A stretch of DNA of 64,000 nucleotides, from the NCBI GenBank assembly GCA_034231615.1, contig CM067309.1, forward strand, positions 35,028,780 to 35,092,779, in the 5' to 3' direction. Origin of the DNA: Meghimatium bilineatum. Lineage: Eukaryota; Mollusca; Gastropoda; Stylommatophora; Philomycidae. The translations under genes were made by a program, and so were the position numbers. Shown one piece after another: positions 22,175 to 34,135 of the stretch; positions within the stretch are counted from its first letter, which is position 1; every line of letters starts with the position of its first letter. The notes below the pieces were generated by a model. That model did not search any database. It saw only the letters and a program-made list of their open reading frames with translations, and was not told the origin of the DNA.

Positions 22175-22472
22175 ACTCAGAATAGCGTGTGTTGCTGGGG
22201 CCCGAAAGGGGAACAAAGAATAGCAATACTGTTTACCTTCCACGCATGTCGTAAAAGGTGACTAAGGAGGTTATGGGATTGAGTTGGCTGTCCCATCCCA
22301 TATATGGTTAGTGACCCAAAGCCATACTGAAGTCGAATGTGTCAGACCGAAAGGTGCAGATATCGCAGAAATGCTGTAAACCATGACACAATCCATTCCG
22401 TTCTTTGGACTACATCCTGCTAATCTGCAGGAGTTTGAGAACGAACGCAGAAGAAGAAGAAGACTCAGAATA
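22175..22472 (+). mobile_element. SINE-A, complete copy with 10-bp TSD
   Basis: The element (22185-22462) starts GCGTGTGTTGCTGGGGCCCG and ends GAACGAACGCAGAAGAAGAA. It is flanked by ACTCAGAATA at 22175-22184 and 22463-22472. At about 278 bp it is the best full-length reference for the family in this window. No classical tRNA A/B boxes are obvious. Confidence 0.9.
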
Positions 22473-22489
22473 CATGGAACCAAGGCTGG

Positions 22490-22800
22490 AGATATGAGGT
22501 TCTTGCTCTGCAGTCAACTAGTTCCGTGAACCAGTAGCAACAAGAAAAGTAGCAATACAGTTTGACAGAAAACATCAACATCCGATCCATGTTTTGACTA
22601 AGAAGTTTTTGGCAAGAACAGTCCATTTCAGGTCCTCTAAAAACTATACCCATATACTTCATTGCAGTATTAACATAATATATTTCATCTGCATATTATC
22701 CTCATGATTCTACAGCTTTCAACAGCTGCTTGACAACCTACCCATCCAACTGGATATCTAGAAAAATACTTGACATCTACTAAGTATTCTCTTATGATTT
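22490..22800. other. Intron, no feature recognised
   Basis: No supported feature. Confidence 0.4.
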
Positions 22801-22839
22801 TTTTTCATACATATTATTCTATATTTTATAATATTCTGT

Positions 22840-23600
22840 GTTAATCATATATTTAATCCTCCATTTTATGACTTTCTGTTTTAGTCCTCCATTTTATGAC
22901 ATTCTGTTTTAGTCCTCCATTTTATGACATTCTGTTTTAGTCCTCCATTTTATGACATTCTGTTTTAATCCTCCATTTTATGACATTCTGTTTTAGTCCT
23001 CCATTTTATGACATTCTGTTTTAGTCCTCCATTTTATGACATTCTGTTTTAGTCCTCCATTTTATGACATTCTGTTTTAGTCCTCCATTTTATGACATTC
23101 TGTTTTAGTCCTCCATTTTATGATGTTCTGTTTTAATCCTCCATTTTATGATATTCTGTTTTAGTCCTCCATTTTATGACATTCTGTTTTAATCCTCCAT
23201 TTTATGACATTCTGTTTTAGTCCTCCAGTTTATGATATTCTGTTTTAGTCCTCCATTTTATGATATTCTGTTTTAATCCTCCATTTTATGACATTCTGTT
23301 TTAGTCCTCCATTTTATGATATTCTGTTTTAGTCCTCCATTTTATGACATTCTGTTTTAATCCTCCATTTTATGACATTCTTTTTTAGTCCTCCATTTTA
23401 TGATATTCTGTTTTAGTCCTCCATTTTATGATATTCTGTTTTAGTCCTCCATTTTATGACATTCTGTTTTAATCCTCCATTTTATGACATTCTGTTTTAG
23501 TCCTCCAGTTTATGATATTCTGTTTTAGTCCTCCATTTTATGATATTCTGTGTTAATCTTCCATTTTATGATATTCTGTGTTAATCTTCCATTTTGTGAC
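22840..23600. repeat. Minisatellite, 28-bp unit, ~26 copies
   Basis: CTGTTTTAGTCCTCCATTTT + ATGACATT units with A/G and C/T variants distributed in patterned blocks. Confidence 0.97.
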
Positions 23601-23689
23601 ATGCATTATCCACTAATGTATGCATGCGAGCTATATTAGAAGAGTGTTTTAGCTCCTGAAATATCCTTGTTAAATTTTTTTTTAGAATT

Positions 23690-23830
23690 ATCTTTGTTTG
23701 CCTTGTATTTAATTATGATTATTATTATAAATTATATTATGATTATTATTTTATTACAATATTATTAATCGTTATTATTATTTATTATTATTATAGTATT
23801 TTCATTATTGTTAGGTATTATTCTATTATA
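23690..23830. repeat. (ATT)n-like low-complexity tract
   Basis: ATTATTATTATAAATTATAT-type sequence. Confidence 0.85.
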
Positions 23831-23844
23831 ACTCCACCATCATC

Positions 23845-24180
23845 TGGTGCTCTTCTCTGGTTCCACATATTTTTGCTTGCAGGGTTGGGCCAGTTTGTCT
23901 TTCTCAATTATTCGTACTGAGGAAACTCTGCAGAATATGTTCAGAAGTCTGTTCATCTGTTCCACAAATGCACATGCTGTGGCACATAGTAGTATCCTGT
24001 GCATGTGTTTGTTCAGTTTGTTTGTTCTGTCCTCAGGAAAATTATGGTGACCTGACCATTTCAATTTAAGTAGTAGTAGACGTCTTTTGTCATACTATGT
24101 TCACTTCTGATGGTTTGTAGCTTTCTTCTGAGCTTTCTGACATCCAAAAACATACTTCAGAATTACTCAGTGTTAAATAA
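23845..24180 (-). mobile_element. LINE C-terminal fragment
   Basis: The minus frame reads WSGHHNFPEDRTNKLNKHMH then RILLCATACAFVEQM, which parallels the RTGHNRL…C…CGQ region at 28020-27685. Related to the 20490 and 27650 LINE copies; degenerate. Confidence 0.65.
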
Positions 24181-24214
24181 TCTGTGACGTCAGGCCTAGC
24201 TAGATGTTGCAGGA

Positions 24215-24385
24215 TTGAGGTCTTCTTCTTCAGCATTCATTCTCAAACTCCCGCTGGATCTCCCTTACAGCAGGATCACGGTCCCACTAGATTTCCAGCA
24301 GGATGTATTCCAGAGAATGGAAATGCGTTGTGTCAGCATTTTATTTGCGCCAGTGGTCCGATACATCAGTCTTCTGCAGGGGATT
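24215..24385 (-). mobile_element. SINE-B copy
   Basis: (TTC)n, CAGCATTCATTCTCAAACTC, CCACTAGATTTCCAGCAGGA and TTTTATTTGCGCCAGTGG on the + strand; the head end reads ACATCAGTCTTC. Confidence 0.85.
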
Positions 24386-24421
24386 GAGGTCAAAAGTATA
24401 TGGCTGTTACCTGGACCTAAA

Positions 24422-24590
24422 AATAACTTGATCCTGGTATAACATTCAAGAAAGGTATTTTTGTCATCTCCAATAAGGTAGAATTTAAAACATTAAATAA
24501 GAAATAACTTGATCCTGGTATAACATTCAAGAAAGGTATTTTTGTCATTTCCAATACGGTAGAATTTAAAACATTAAATAAGAAATAACC
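24422..24590. repeat. Direct duplication, 81 bp x 2
   Basis: AATAACTTGATCCTGGTATA … AATTTAAAACATTAAATAAG is repeated with about two mismatches. Confidence 0.95.
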
Positions 24591-24599
24591 AGCAGCATT

Positions 24600-25250
24600 T
24601 TGTTCTCTCTAAATGCATCAACAAAGTTAACATTTTTACTAAAACTTCTTTATATAAAATACAGAGCACAAGACAAAATTTACAAATCAACATACAATAA
24701 ATTATAATATTTATAATATAATAAATTATACTCTTGTGTAAATGGCAACTAATGTAACTAGGAATATATAAAAGATGGACTGGATTAGTAAGTAAAATTA
24801 TCATCAGTTCACAATAAGGGTATGGTATATATTATGCTGGGAACCTCTACTTTCCAAGATTTGTTCTTGTGCCTATTTATCGAGGCTGTTCTAACCCGTG
24901 ACTAATCATCAAATAAGACCTACCCGCAGACTCAAAACTAGCCTTCATAAGTGATCATTTTGTATATTGCCATGTTTTTTTGTTGGTCACTATTTATATA
25001 CCGGTACTTTGTTTAGCCCAGGTGTTGCCTGCCAACGTTGAAAAATGAAATGCATGGAAATGATTATATAATATGATGTAAAATATCTTGTGAATCTGCT
25101 GGGGGATCTTATTTGGAGATTGATCACAAGGAAGTTGTTTGTGTTTTTTTTTAAATTCCCCTTAGCTGGGAATAATACTAGGGCTTCTTGTTTAGGAAGG
25201 AAAAGGACTACCCATTGAGTTACCATGGCTTCCTGAACTGGGGAGGGGAG
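24600..25250. other. Intron, no feature recognised
   Basis: AT-rich; no supported exon. Confidence 0.5.
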
Positions 25251-25525
25251 ATGAGCTCTTCTTCTGCATTCTTTCTCAAACTCCTGCAGCGTAACAGGAT
25301 GTAGTCTGCAGACGGAATGCGCTGTGTTAAGATTTTGTTTTGTTGCGCTATCTGCGCTTTTCAGCCAGGCGCATCTAACTTCAGCATGACTTTTGGGTCA
25401 TTTTTACGCTATATGAGATGCCACCCCATAATCTCCTTAATCATCTCTTATGACATACAAGAAACGTAAACAGTGACATTTTTTTTCTCCCCTATCGGGC
25501 CTGACATTACTCGGGTGATGAGTTA
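25250..25525 (-). mobile_element. SINE-A copy
   Basis: CTTCTTCTGCATTCTTTCTC … TCAGCCAGGCGCATCTAACT … CCCCTATCGGGCCTGACA. GATGAG flanks both ends (before the TTC tract and after the head), compatible with a short target-site duplication. Confidence 0.85.
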
Positions 25526-25529
25526 ATCT

Positions 25530-26540
25530 AAAAGTAGAAGTGAATACGAAACAAACAAAAATAATCATAGAAGAATTATGCTACAGGCAAACTAAAATGG
25601 AGTTGCTGAGACGTGGTCAAAGTAACATTAAAATGAATAAACAATTGTCTACAGATATTTTAGGAGAAAATGATTCTGATAATTAGATTACTATGACTTT
25701 GATGTCATGTACATACAGCAGATCAGGAAGTCTCTTGAAACAAAGATCAAATAGTTTCTCTTATTGTTTAGTTGTTATACTGAAACATTTGGTTGAATTC
25801 TTTTGCATGTTTATAATTTTTGAAAGGAATTAGGTATTTTTAAAATGGTTTTTTTTTGTTGTTTTTTTTACAATGTATAGATTTATTATGGTATATTTTG
25901 TGTATCACATTATGAAATGTTATAATTTGGCAAGAATCTGGATTTTTATGTGCATATTTGAATTTTTTTAATTTGTTTGTTTATAGCAGTGAAACTGGCA
26001 TTCCTTATTTGCATATAAACTGCATGGCATGCCTGTTTGGATTATTAAGTTGCTTAGTACTGCACTGTTTATTTTGCACTTCCAGAATAATTTGCATGAA
26101 GGAAAAATTTGTGATTGACCTAAATGCGGTGCTGCTGGTTCCCATTACTTATATATTTTAAGCATGTACCCTACTCCAAAAATCATACAGGCACTATTTC
26201 CATCAAGCAATTTTTAGATTTTAAATACAGAATGTAACTTTCAAAAATTTTTATTTGGAGTGGATTCTTTTCATTTTTGAAAATTTACTTTTTATTTTCT
26301 TTCAGTGTAATTGGAATAAACTTTAAGTAAACTTTTTAAATTCTTGATTTGAGTTTTTAAAATATCAGGCACAGGTCTGTATCAGCAAGTGGGAAAATTT
26401 GAATATTTCTTGTTGAAATCATTTAAGATATTTCCATGTTTAATCCTTGAATTTGTCAACATACAGTGCTTTCAACATACAGTACTTTCACAGCATATCT
26501 TCTGGTCATCACCACAACCGTATATCTTTTGTTATCCTTC
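25530..26540. other. Intron, no feature recognised
   Basis: AT-rich unique sequence; the small ORF at 25958-26161 shows no recognisable domain. Confidence 0.5.
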
Positions 26541-26544
26541 TCAG

Positions 26545-26695
26545 ATTCCTGTATATCTTAGAGGCAGGAGTTGACTTGCTAGTTGGGTCAGATGTAGAGG
26601 AAGAAGAAGAAGAAGATATTTCTGAGCTTCCCGAGTACAGTGCTAGGTCTAGTACTCAAGCTAAGCCAAATGTCATAATGGAGACTAAGTTGTAG
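26545..26695 (+). CDS. Candidate exon, possible alternative RILP-like terminus
   Basis: A good acceptor (CTTTTGTTATCCTTCTCAG) opens a frame that accepts the two bases left by the 11819-11863 exon. It would read R, then FLYILEAGVDLLVGSDV, an acidic run EEEEEEDISELPEY, and ARSSTQAKPNVIMETKL before a stop. A one-in-three phase match and an open 50-codon run are weak support. The product does not resemble the basic C-terminus expected of RILP-like proteins, and I recognise no domain. An internal GT at 26647 would also splice in phase to the 34726 exon, but it is a poor donor. Treat as a hypothesis. Confidence 0.22.
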
Positions 26696-26908
26696 TTTGT
26701 CTACTGATTTTTTACCTGCTTAGGTATGACATTTTACTGCATCCTTGCATGGCCCAAGTTTCACAGTATTACTCACCGCTTACTTTGGTTATGTGATCAC
26801 TCACGCTTTCACCGTTTTATTTGTTCGTGCGCTGATTTCTTTTAACATATTTTGTTTGTATGTGAGCAGAACTTGATGTATTTTAGTTATTTTTTTACAT
26901 TTTGTTTG

Positions 26909-27052
26909 CTTGTTTTTGTGGAAAGAAATGGGGCGGTGTTGAAGTTATACAGTCACATGGACTGTGTGGTCAAAAGTGCACTTGTTTTTGTGGAAAGAGA
27001 TGTGGCAGTGTTGAAGTTATACAGTCACATGGACTGTGTGGTCAAAAGTGGC
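26909..27052. repeat. Direct duplication, 72 bp x 2
   Basis: CTTGTTTTTGTGGAAAGA … GGACTGTGTGGTCAAAAGTG in two adjacent copies with four or five differences. Confidence 0.95.
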
Positions 27053-27162
27053 CAACATTGATACAACCAAAAGATTGCAGGCTTTCATGTGATGGAGTAT
27101 TTGCATAGGATATATTGGCACATACACCTTCTACATACATACAGACATAAATAGACCCCCTT

Positions 27163-27440
27163 TTTCTTCTTCTGCATTCATTCTCACACTCCTGCACATT
27201 AGCAGGATGTAGTCCGGAGAACAGAATGGTTTTGTGTTGTTTTTTTACAGTTTTACTTTGATATCAACACCTTTCTGCCTGACAAATTCAACTTCAGCGT
27301 GGCTTCTGGGTCACTTTGACCACATATGAAGTGGGACAGCCAACTACATCCTAAAGTCTCCTTAGTCAATTTATTTTCGACATGCATGGCAAGTAACAGT
27401 GTCATTATTCTTTGCTCCCCTTTTCGGCCTTCCAACACAC
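27163..27440 (-). mobile_element. SINE-A copy
   Basis: CTTCTTCTGCATTCATTCTC … AGGATGTAGTCCGGAGAACA … CGACATGCATGGCAAGTAAC … CTCCCCTTTTCGGCC. Confidence 0.88.
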
Positions 27441-27459
27441 AGATTATTTCACTTTAGAA

Positions 27460-27640
27460 TAATTTCACTTTAGAACAGGCCACTGTTGGCCACTGCAGAC
27501 TGTTGGGCCACCTGTACTGACTGGATCTCATACACATACGGATGTCCACATGGATCTTGAATCCAAACCTCTGAACATATACTTCAGGACTGCCAAACAT
27601 ACAAAGAGCAGAGACAGGGGGTCTGACTAGAGGATACAGA
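27460..27640 (+). mobile_element. LINE C-terminal fragment
   Basis: One frame gives LDLIHTYGCPHGS, then IQTSEHILQDCQTYKEQ, the HILxDC zinc-knuckle end of RNase H-type LINEs. Contains stops. Confidence 0.65.
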
Positions 27641-27644
27641 TTTC

Positions 27645-28440
27645 AGACTTCTTCTTCTTCTTCTTTCGTTCACTTGAAACATGTCTATATCTGTAATTCT
27701 GTCTCCTGAATAAAACTCATTGTCTTTTGCAGTTCATACAGTGTCCCATAGAGCTTTGATTCCAGTGTTGTTTCCTCTGGCCAATATATCTGCCTCAGCA
27801 TTTCATACTCGGAACAATCTTCAAGTATATGTTTGGTACTTTGTGCTGTCTGTCCACATGTACACATGGCTGTGTTGCCAATCTTGAACTTTGTGTACAT
27901 GTGACTGCGGAGTCGGTTGTGTCCTGTTCTGAGACCTAGAATTATAACTTGTTCTGATCTGTTCATAATGTGATAGTCATCTTGCGCTGGTGTTTGTGGC
28001 TTTCTTATTGACTTGATCATCAGTTTTTTCTGATGGTATGTGATTGGTATATCTGGTTGGTCTTCGGCAGCACCTTCCTTAGCCAGTTGGTCTGCTTTTT
28101 CATTTCCTTGTATTCCACAGTGAGAGGGTATCCACTACATGGTTACCCTATACTGGTAAGACAATTCGCTAAATAGTTTTTTCAAGTCTGTTAGTTTTCC
28201 AGACTGGAGAGCTTGAAGCACTGACCTTGCATCTGTCAGGAATACCACAGGCTGTAGGCAAGAGTTGGAGTTCAGCAATTTTTTAGCTGCCACACTAATT
28301 GCCTGGATTTCTGCATCATAATTATTGCAGAATTTTCCTGTTGGTGTTCTGATTGTATCTCTAGGCTTGTGTACCTCACAGCATTCTGTGCTGACCCATC
28401 TGTGTATACTCTGACTCATATATCTTGTGGATATTCCTCA
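27645..28440 (-). mobile_element. LINE-1-type fragment: RNase H, C-terminus and (GAA)n tail
   Basis: Minus frames: NNYDAEIQAISVAAKKL with VVFLTDARSVLQALQSGK (RNase H), a break near 28130, then RSEQVIILGLRTGHNRL and MCTCGQTAQSTKHILEDC, ending before TTTCAAGTGAACGAAAGAAG. It is nearly collinear with 20490-21170 but keeps a more complete Cys-rich C-terminus (CTCG…HILEDC). 5'-truncated, with a frameshift and stops. Confidence 0.92.
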
Positions 28441-28559
28441 TCCAGGAAACTGAGGGTGACTGTCCTTCGCTGCACAAAAGCTCATTGTCCTTCAGACAAA
28501 AGCTATGGTGCAGCTGGTCTGATCTGAAGAAGGCAGTTGACTCTGCCCTGGTGACAGGC

Positions 28560-28885
28560 CTGACAAACTAACATGACTGCAGATGCTGAATACAGAAGAA
28601 AAAGACTTCATGCATCATGGAGTTTCCATAACTGAATACAACCACAACACTTCTGGGTACCGACTGTACACTCATCCCTACGAAACTGTCAACCATCATT
28701 TTTTTTTAAATGTCCAGCGCTTGATGACATCAGAAAAATGCTTCTCTCTCCGAGGCCTGATAAATGGAACACCTTATATGAAGCAAAACATCAGCTCACA
28801 CACACATGCATGCATATATCACTCAATGGCATTGGGTCAAAGGGCATGAGCCCATTGATGATTGGTCAGCCAACCAACCAATACA
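28560..28885 (+). mobile_element. LINE-2-type 3' end
   Basis: One frame reads THPYETVNHHFFLNVQRL, the decayed equivalent of the 2200 copy, and continues to a tail GGCATTGGGTCAAAGGGCAT…AGCCAACCAACCAATAC. This tail is the one shared with element D. Confidence 0.85.
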
Positions 28886-28899
28886 TTTTATAACTAATA

Positions 28900-29690
28900 T
28901 CTAGCTTACTGTCTCAAAATATAATCAATTATGAGAATGGTGTCCTACAGCTGTGGAGAAAGAAGTGCAGGCTTTGGTCAGTGAGAATACCAAAGAGGGG
29001 GGATTTGATTATATACACTGATGGATCTGTGATTAGACATGTTAGCAGTTCTTGGGCCTTCACAGTTCAGCAGTGTACAGGTAAAACTATCAGGGAGGAG
29101 AGTGATGCCTTTGCGGTCACTACGAATAGCATGACCATGGAGACTGTGGTGGTGACCAGGGCATTAGAGTGGATATGCATATAGAAGGTAATGCAGATCT
29201 GCATCTTGAGTGACTCTATGAGTATGATTAAGAAGGTACAAGTGGGTCTCGTTCGCGAATAGTGGATTGAGGCCTTGAGAAAGGCAAGGCTGAAAGTGGT
29301 TACATTTATTTTCGTGCCGGGACATGTGGGTGCTTGAGGCAATGAAATAGCTGATCAACTAGCGTCATGCGCGATTGTGGCACAAGGCGATGGGACAATG
29401 GATGACACTGACATTTGATATCCTTAAGAGATATAGCACGCGAGAGTGAGACTAATGTGGATGATGATTCCTTTTCAATGGCTAGGATTAAAGATCAGGG
29501 ATTGAAATGCGGTGTTACTAGAAGTGAACATTTTGAAGGCCGCAGAAGAATGATGGTCAACCAGCATAGGACCAGTGCTATCAGCAGAAGTGTAATGACT
29601 GATACACTCAAGGAGAGTCGGAGCAACTATGGACTTGTCGAGTTTGCAGTGGTGATGATCCAACGACTAACTAACTATAATCAATTGTAT
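28900..29690 (+). mobile_element. LINE fragment: RNase H and C-terminus
   Basis: A frame from 28981 gives LIIYTDGSVIRHVSSSWAF (first RNase H motif) and IREESDAFAVTTNSMTME. After a frame change it gives FVPGHVGA and GNEIADQLA (last motif). Then ARIKDQGLKCGV, RRMMVNQHRTSAISRS and a CRVC knuckle. Stops make it inactive. It belongs to a different subfamily from the 20.5 and 27.7 kb copies. Confidence 0.88.
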
Positions 29691-29699
29691 AACTAATAC

Positions 29700-30005
29700 C
29701 TAATATACAGTCTCCTTGTACAATCAATTATAACTAACATTTATATGTTGTCTTCATCTGCTATGTCCTTCAGTCAAATATTTCTTACATTTTATGCAAT
29801 AGCTGACCTGAATACAATTGTTTCCACCTTGTACCTGCTTCAAAACTTGTGTTTACTTGGTTCTTATTTATGCTTGTTGTTTTTACAGTGTTTCCACTAT
29901 AGTTGCAGCTCAGTTTTTTTTTTCAAAATGATAATCTGTTTACAATTTTATAAAAACTATTATGTAATACATATGCCCATACATCTCAAATCCTGGCTAA
30001 TTTGG
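29700..30005. other. Intron, no feature recognised
   Basis: AT-rich; nothing supported. Confidence 0.5.
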
Positions 30006-30011
30006 TTTTAG

Positions 30012-30990
30012 AGTGGCTACCCTTTTATGACACAATATGACCAATCTTCTTTGACATGTGGCACTATATGACCAATCTTCTTTGACATGTGGCACTATAT
30101 GACCAATCTTCTATGACATGAGGCACTATATGACCAATCTTCTATAACATGAGGCACTATATGACTAATCTTCTATGACATGAGGCACTATATGACCAAT
30201 CTTCTATGACATGAGGCACTATATGACCAATCTTCTATAACATGAGGCACTATATGACTAATCTTCTATGACATGAGGCACTATATGACTAATCTTCTAT
30301 AACATGAGGCACTATATGACTAATCTTCTATAACATGAGGCACTATATGACCAATCTTCTTTGACATGTGGCACTATATGACTAATCTTCTATAACATGT
30401 GGCACTATATGACTAATCTTCTATAACATGTGGCACTATATGACTAATCTACTATAACATGTGGCACTATATGACTAATCTATAACATGTGGCACTATAT
30501 GACTAATCTTCTATAACATGTGGCACTATATGACCAATCTTCTTTGACATGTGGCACTATATGACTAATCTTCTTTGATATGTGGCACTATATGACCAAT
30601 CTTCTATAACATGTGGCACTATATGACTAATCTTCTTTGACATGTGGCACTATATGACCAATCTTCTATGACATGAGGCACTATATGACCAATCTTCTAT
30701 AACATAAGGCACTATATAACTAATCTTCTATGACATGAGGCACTATATGACCAATCTTCTATGACATGAGGCACTATATGACCAATCTTCTATAACATGA
30801 GGCACTATATGACTAATCTTCTATAACATAAGGCACTATATGACTAATCTTCTATAACATAAGGCACTATATGACCAATCTTCTATAACATGAGGCACTA
30901 TATGACCAATCTTCTATGACATGAGGCACTATATGACCAATCTTCTATGACATGTGGCACTATATGACTAATCTTCTATGACATAAGCCA
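30012..30990. repeat. Minisatellite, 31-bp unit, ~31 copies
   Basis: GCACTATATGACCAATCTTC + TATGACATGAG units with CC/CT, GA/AA and GAGG/GTGG variants mixed. Confidence 0.97.
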
Positions 30991-31084
30991 TTGTTCTTAT
31001 ATTTTTAAAGGTAAATGATGAGTAAAATAGAAATTGGAGGAATTAAGGGTTTGTCTCTATTACTCCATATGCTAGGCAGATCTA

Positions 31085-31690
31085 TTATAATAGTCAACCC
31101 ACTTCCCACCTGGTATAATAGTCGACCCACTTCCCACCTGGTATAATAGTCTACCCACTTCCCACCTGGTATAATAGTCGACCCACTTCCCACCTGGTAT
31201 AATAGTCGACCCACTTCCCACCTAGTATAATAGTCGACCCACTTCCCACCTGGTATAATAGTCGACCCACTTCCCACCTGGTATAATAGTCAACCCACTT
31301 CCCACCTGGTATAATAGTCAACCCACTTCCCATCTGGTATAATAGTCAACCCACTTCCCACCTGGTATAATAGTTGACCCACTTACCACCTGGTATAATA
31401 GTCGACCCACTTCCCACCTGGTATAATAGTCGACCCACTTCCCACCTGGTATAATAGTCAACCCACTTCCCACCTGGTATAATAGTTGACCCACTTACCA
31501 CCTGGTATAATAGTCGACCCACTTCCCACCTGGTATAATAGTCGACCCACTTCCCACCTAGTATAATAGTCGACCCACTTCCCACCTGGTATAATAGTCG
31601 ACCCACTTCCCACCTGGTATAATAGTCAACCCACCTAGTATAATAGTCAACCCGCATAGTACAATAATCGAACCACATCCAACCTAGTTT
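31085..31690. repeat. Minisatellite, 28-bp unit, ~21 copies
   Basis: TATAATAGTCGACCCACTTC + CCACCTGG units. No stop in some minus frames, giving spurious ORFs of up to 117 codons. Confidence 0.97.
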
Positions 31691-31699
31691 AATAGTCAA

Positions 31700-31945
31700 C
31701 TAATTTCAGAAACATTTATTTTAAAAACATTTTAAATAAAAAAGGAAAAATTGCCCATAAAATATTTATACAGTTTATGATTTATCAACCCTCACATTAG
31801 GAAAAAATGATGTATTGTCCCCACATTAGGAAAAATTGATGTATTAACCCCATATTAGGAAAAACTGGTGCAGAGGCAAAATGTTGATTTTATTTTACCT
31901 GTGTGCTTCTTGGGTCCAAATATTGAACAAAGATAATCCACACTA
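31700..31945. other. Intron, no feature; small duplicated motif
   Basis: CCCACATTAGGAAAAA-type motif occurs three times at 31789-31866; otherwise nothing. Confidence 0.5.
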
Positions 31946-32112
31946 TGATCTCCCATTCACTTTGCAAGAGGCTATTAAGGAGGTTTAGGGGTAAAGTTTG
32001 CCATCCCAACTTGTAGCTCAAAAGTCATTCTAAATTTGGATGTATCATGTCAAAGGGCGCAGATATCGCAGCCAAGCTATAATCCATGCTACATCACACA
32101 ACACTCAGCCAT
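31945..32112 (+). mobile_element. Degenerate SINE-A
   Basis: GGCTATTAAGGAGGTTTAGG, CATCCCAACTTG and GGGCGCAGATATCGCAGC follow SINE-A order. Confidence 0.6.
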
Positions 32113-32147
32113 TGGGTATGATAAAAGTCAACAACAAATTTTAATGT

Positions 32148-32525
32148 TAACCCCTTCCCGACAGAGGCATCCTTGAGGATATAATGAAAACTTTCCTCTA
32201 TTTTGCAGACATCTCCTTAAGGAGCAATGTGTCATATATTCATATAATTTATCTCTGAAAGCACCTCAAAGTGTTCAAATACTCTGATTGGCTAGTTCAT
32301 GCTGTCTAATGGTCATCTAAAAATTGACATTCCATATTTGCACATGTTTTGAAGCATAATTATAACTTTCTGTGTGTTGACACAGGTTTTTTTGTGCGGC
32401 CGTTTTACATTGACCGTTCTATAGTGACAACATACATTCAATGAATTTGAAAATTATAAACATTTGGAAGAAAGTTTCTCTGATAATTCTGACTCTGTCT
32501 CTTTCCCCATGATTTATGCATGTTG
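32148..32525 (+). mobile_element. piggyBac-type left end, truncated
   Basis: TTAACCCCTTCCCGAC looks like a piggyBac-type terminal repeat directly after the TTAA target. At about 32440-32520 a frame reads EFENYKHLEESFSDNSDSVS, like the acidic N-terminus of such transposases. No matching right end was found downstream, so it is probably truncated. Confidence 0.45.
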
Positions 32526-32649
32526 GCATGTTTTACTCAAACTCACACCCTTTTCAACAAGGCATCAGCACACATTTTTTGTATGTGTGTGCTTACAGCC
32601 TTGATTACAGTTTTGTGTGCAAATTCTGTTGTGGCTTCATAAGATTTTC

Positions 32650-33285
32650 AAATTAATTTTTATAATTTTGTTCTTCAAATTAGTTAGCAATGTGCACAAG
32701 TTGCTGCAATATTTTACTGTTAAAATAAGTTAACGTTGTGCACTAATTGTAATATTTTTACACTTACATTAGTTAGCTTTGTCCACAAATTTCTGCAATT
32801 TTTTGTTGCTCAAATTTAACTTGTGCACAAATTTCTGCAATTTTTGCTACTCAAATTTGTTAGTGTTTTGCTTAAATTGATGCAATTTTTACTGTTCAAT
32901 TTAGTTAATGTTGTGCACAAATTGCTGCAATTTTTGCTGTTCAAATTAGTTAATGTGGAAAAATTGCTGCAATTTTTGCTGTTCAAATTAGTTAATGTGG
33001 AAAAATTGATGCAATTTTTGCTGTTCAAATTAGTTAATGTTGTGCACAAATTGATGCAATTTTTGCTGTTCAAATTTGTTTGCGTTGTGCACAATTTGCT
33101 GCAGTTTTTTATGTTCAAATTAGGTTTGTACACAAACTGCTGCAACTTATGCTATTCAAATTAGTTAAGATTGTGCACAAATACTACAATTTTTGCTATT
33201 CAAATTAGTTAAGATTGTGCACAAATACTACAATTTTTGCTATTCAAATTAGTTAAGATTGTGCACAAATACTACAATTTTTGCC
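32650..33285. repeat. Minisatellite, ~45-bp unit
   Basis: TTCAAATTAGTTAATGTTGT + GCACAAATTGCTGCAATT units, degenerate at the edges. The last three copies (TTAAGATTGTGCACAAATAC) form a sub-array. Confidence 0.93.
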
Positions 33286-33289
33286 CCAT

Positions 33290-33885
33290 CTCAGAAAACA
33301 TCAACATGTATGTTACTAGAACTATTTTTTCTTTGACATCTTTCCCATGTCTGGGTGGTTTATCACCAACAGACACTGCAGTTTGAGAGTGAACTCTTGA
33401 AAAACTTACTCATCAAAAAAAAATATTCTAGGAGAAGCACTAATCTACAACTGGAAATTGAATGTCTTGTACAGTGAACAAGAGTGACGCTCGTATTACT
33501 TTTTTCCTCCATATTCATCCCATTTCTAGTGCATTTTATTTTATTAGTTAGCACTTTTTTTTCAAGTTCCTCTCCAATGTCTTTTCTATATTATTCCCAA
33601 ATGATTATTAACTGGCAAGCTTTCATTGTTGACTGATGTCATGTGTGACATGTTACATGTGGATGATTTAACAATATCTTACACATGTTTTATATTATTT
33701 TAAATTATCTTACAATGTGTTTTCTGTAAATACCTGGTAATCAAAATATCTAGTAATCTTCAGTAACCTGTATACTTAACTTCGTATTTACCTCTAATGT
33801 GTTTTCTGCAATGTTATAATTTTATTACTAATACAAATTGAAATTTTGAAATTACTGAATCTAAATAAAGGTGACTTCTAAATAC
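33290..33885. other. Intron, no feature recognised
   Basis: AT-rich; nothing supported. Confidence 0.5.
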
Positions 33886-33889
33886 CATC

Positions 33890-34135
33890 GTAAGAAGGAA
33901 GCTGCAGAATTATGGACACTTAAAGGGACATGATGGTATCGAAATGATGATTCTGGAGGGCAGAGTGCCAGGAAAAGAAGAAGAAGACCAAGAAGACGAT
34001 GGACCAGCAACATTGAAGAATGTATGAACATTCCTCTAACTAATGCAAGCCTACTTGCCTGGGACAGAGGTTTTCAGAGTATCCATGATGAAGACGGCTT
34101 TCTGGAAAGAATATTTCGCTTGATATAATAGGAAT
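33890..34135 (+). mobile_element. LINE RT C-terminal fragment
   Basis: A frame reads MILEGRVPGKRRRRPRRRWT, SNIEECMNIPLTNASLLAWD, then RIFRLI, the GKRxRGRxxxxWxxNI end typical of CR1/RTE-like reverse transcriptase ORFs. Confidence 0.75.

Noticed and set aside
28981-29184. Host RNase H gene
   Set aside because: The YTDGS motif is followed by stops and LINE-type C-terminal motifs (MVNQHR, CRVC); it is a retrotransposon fragment.
31005-31699. Minus-strand ORFs with a VGRLLYQVGSG repeat
   Set aside because: 28-bp minisatellite without stops; the frame rotates and there is no start, splice or flanking coding signal.
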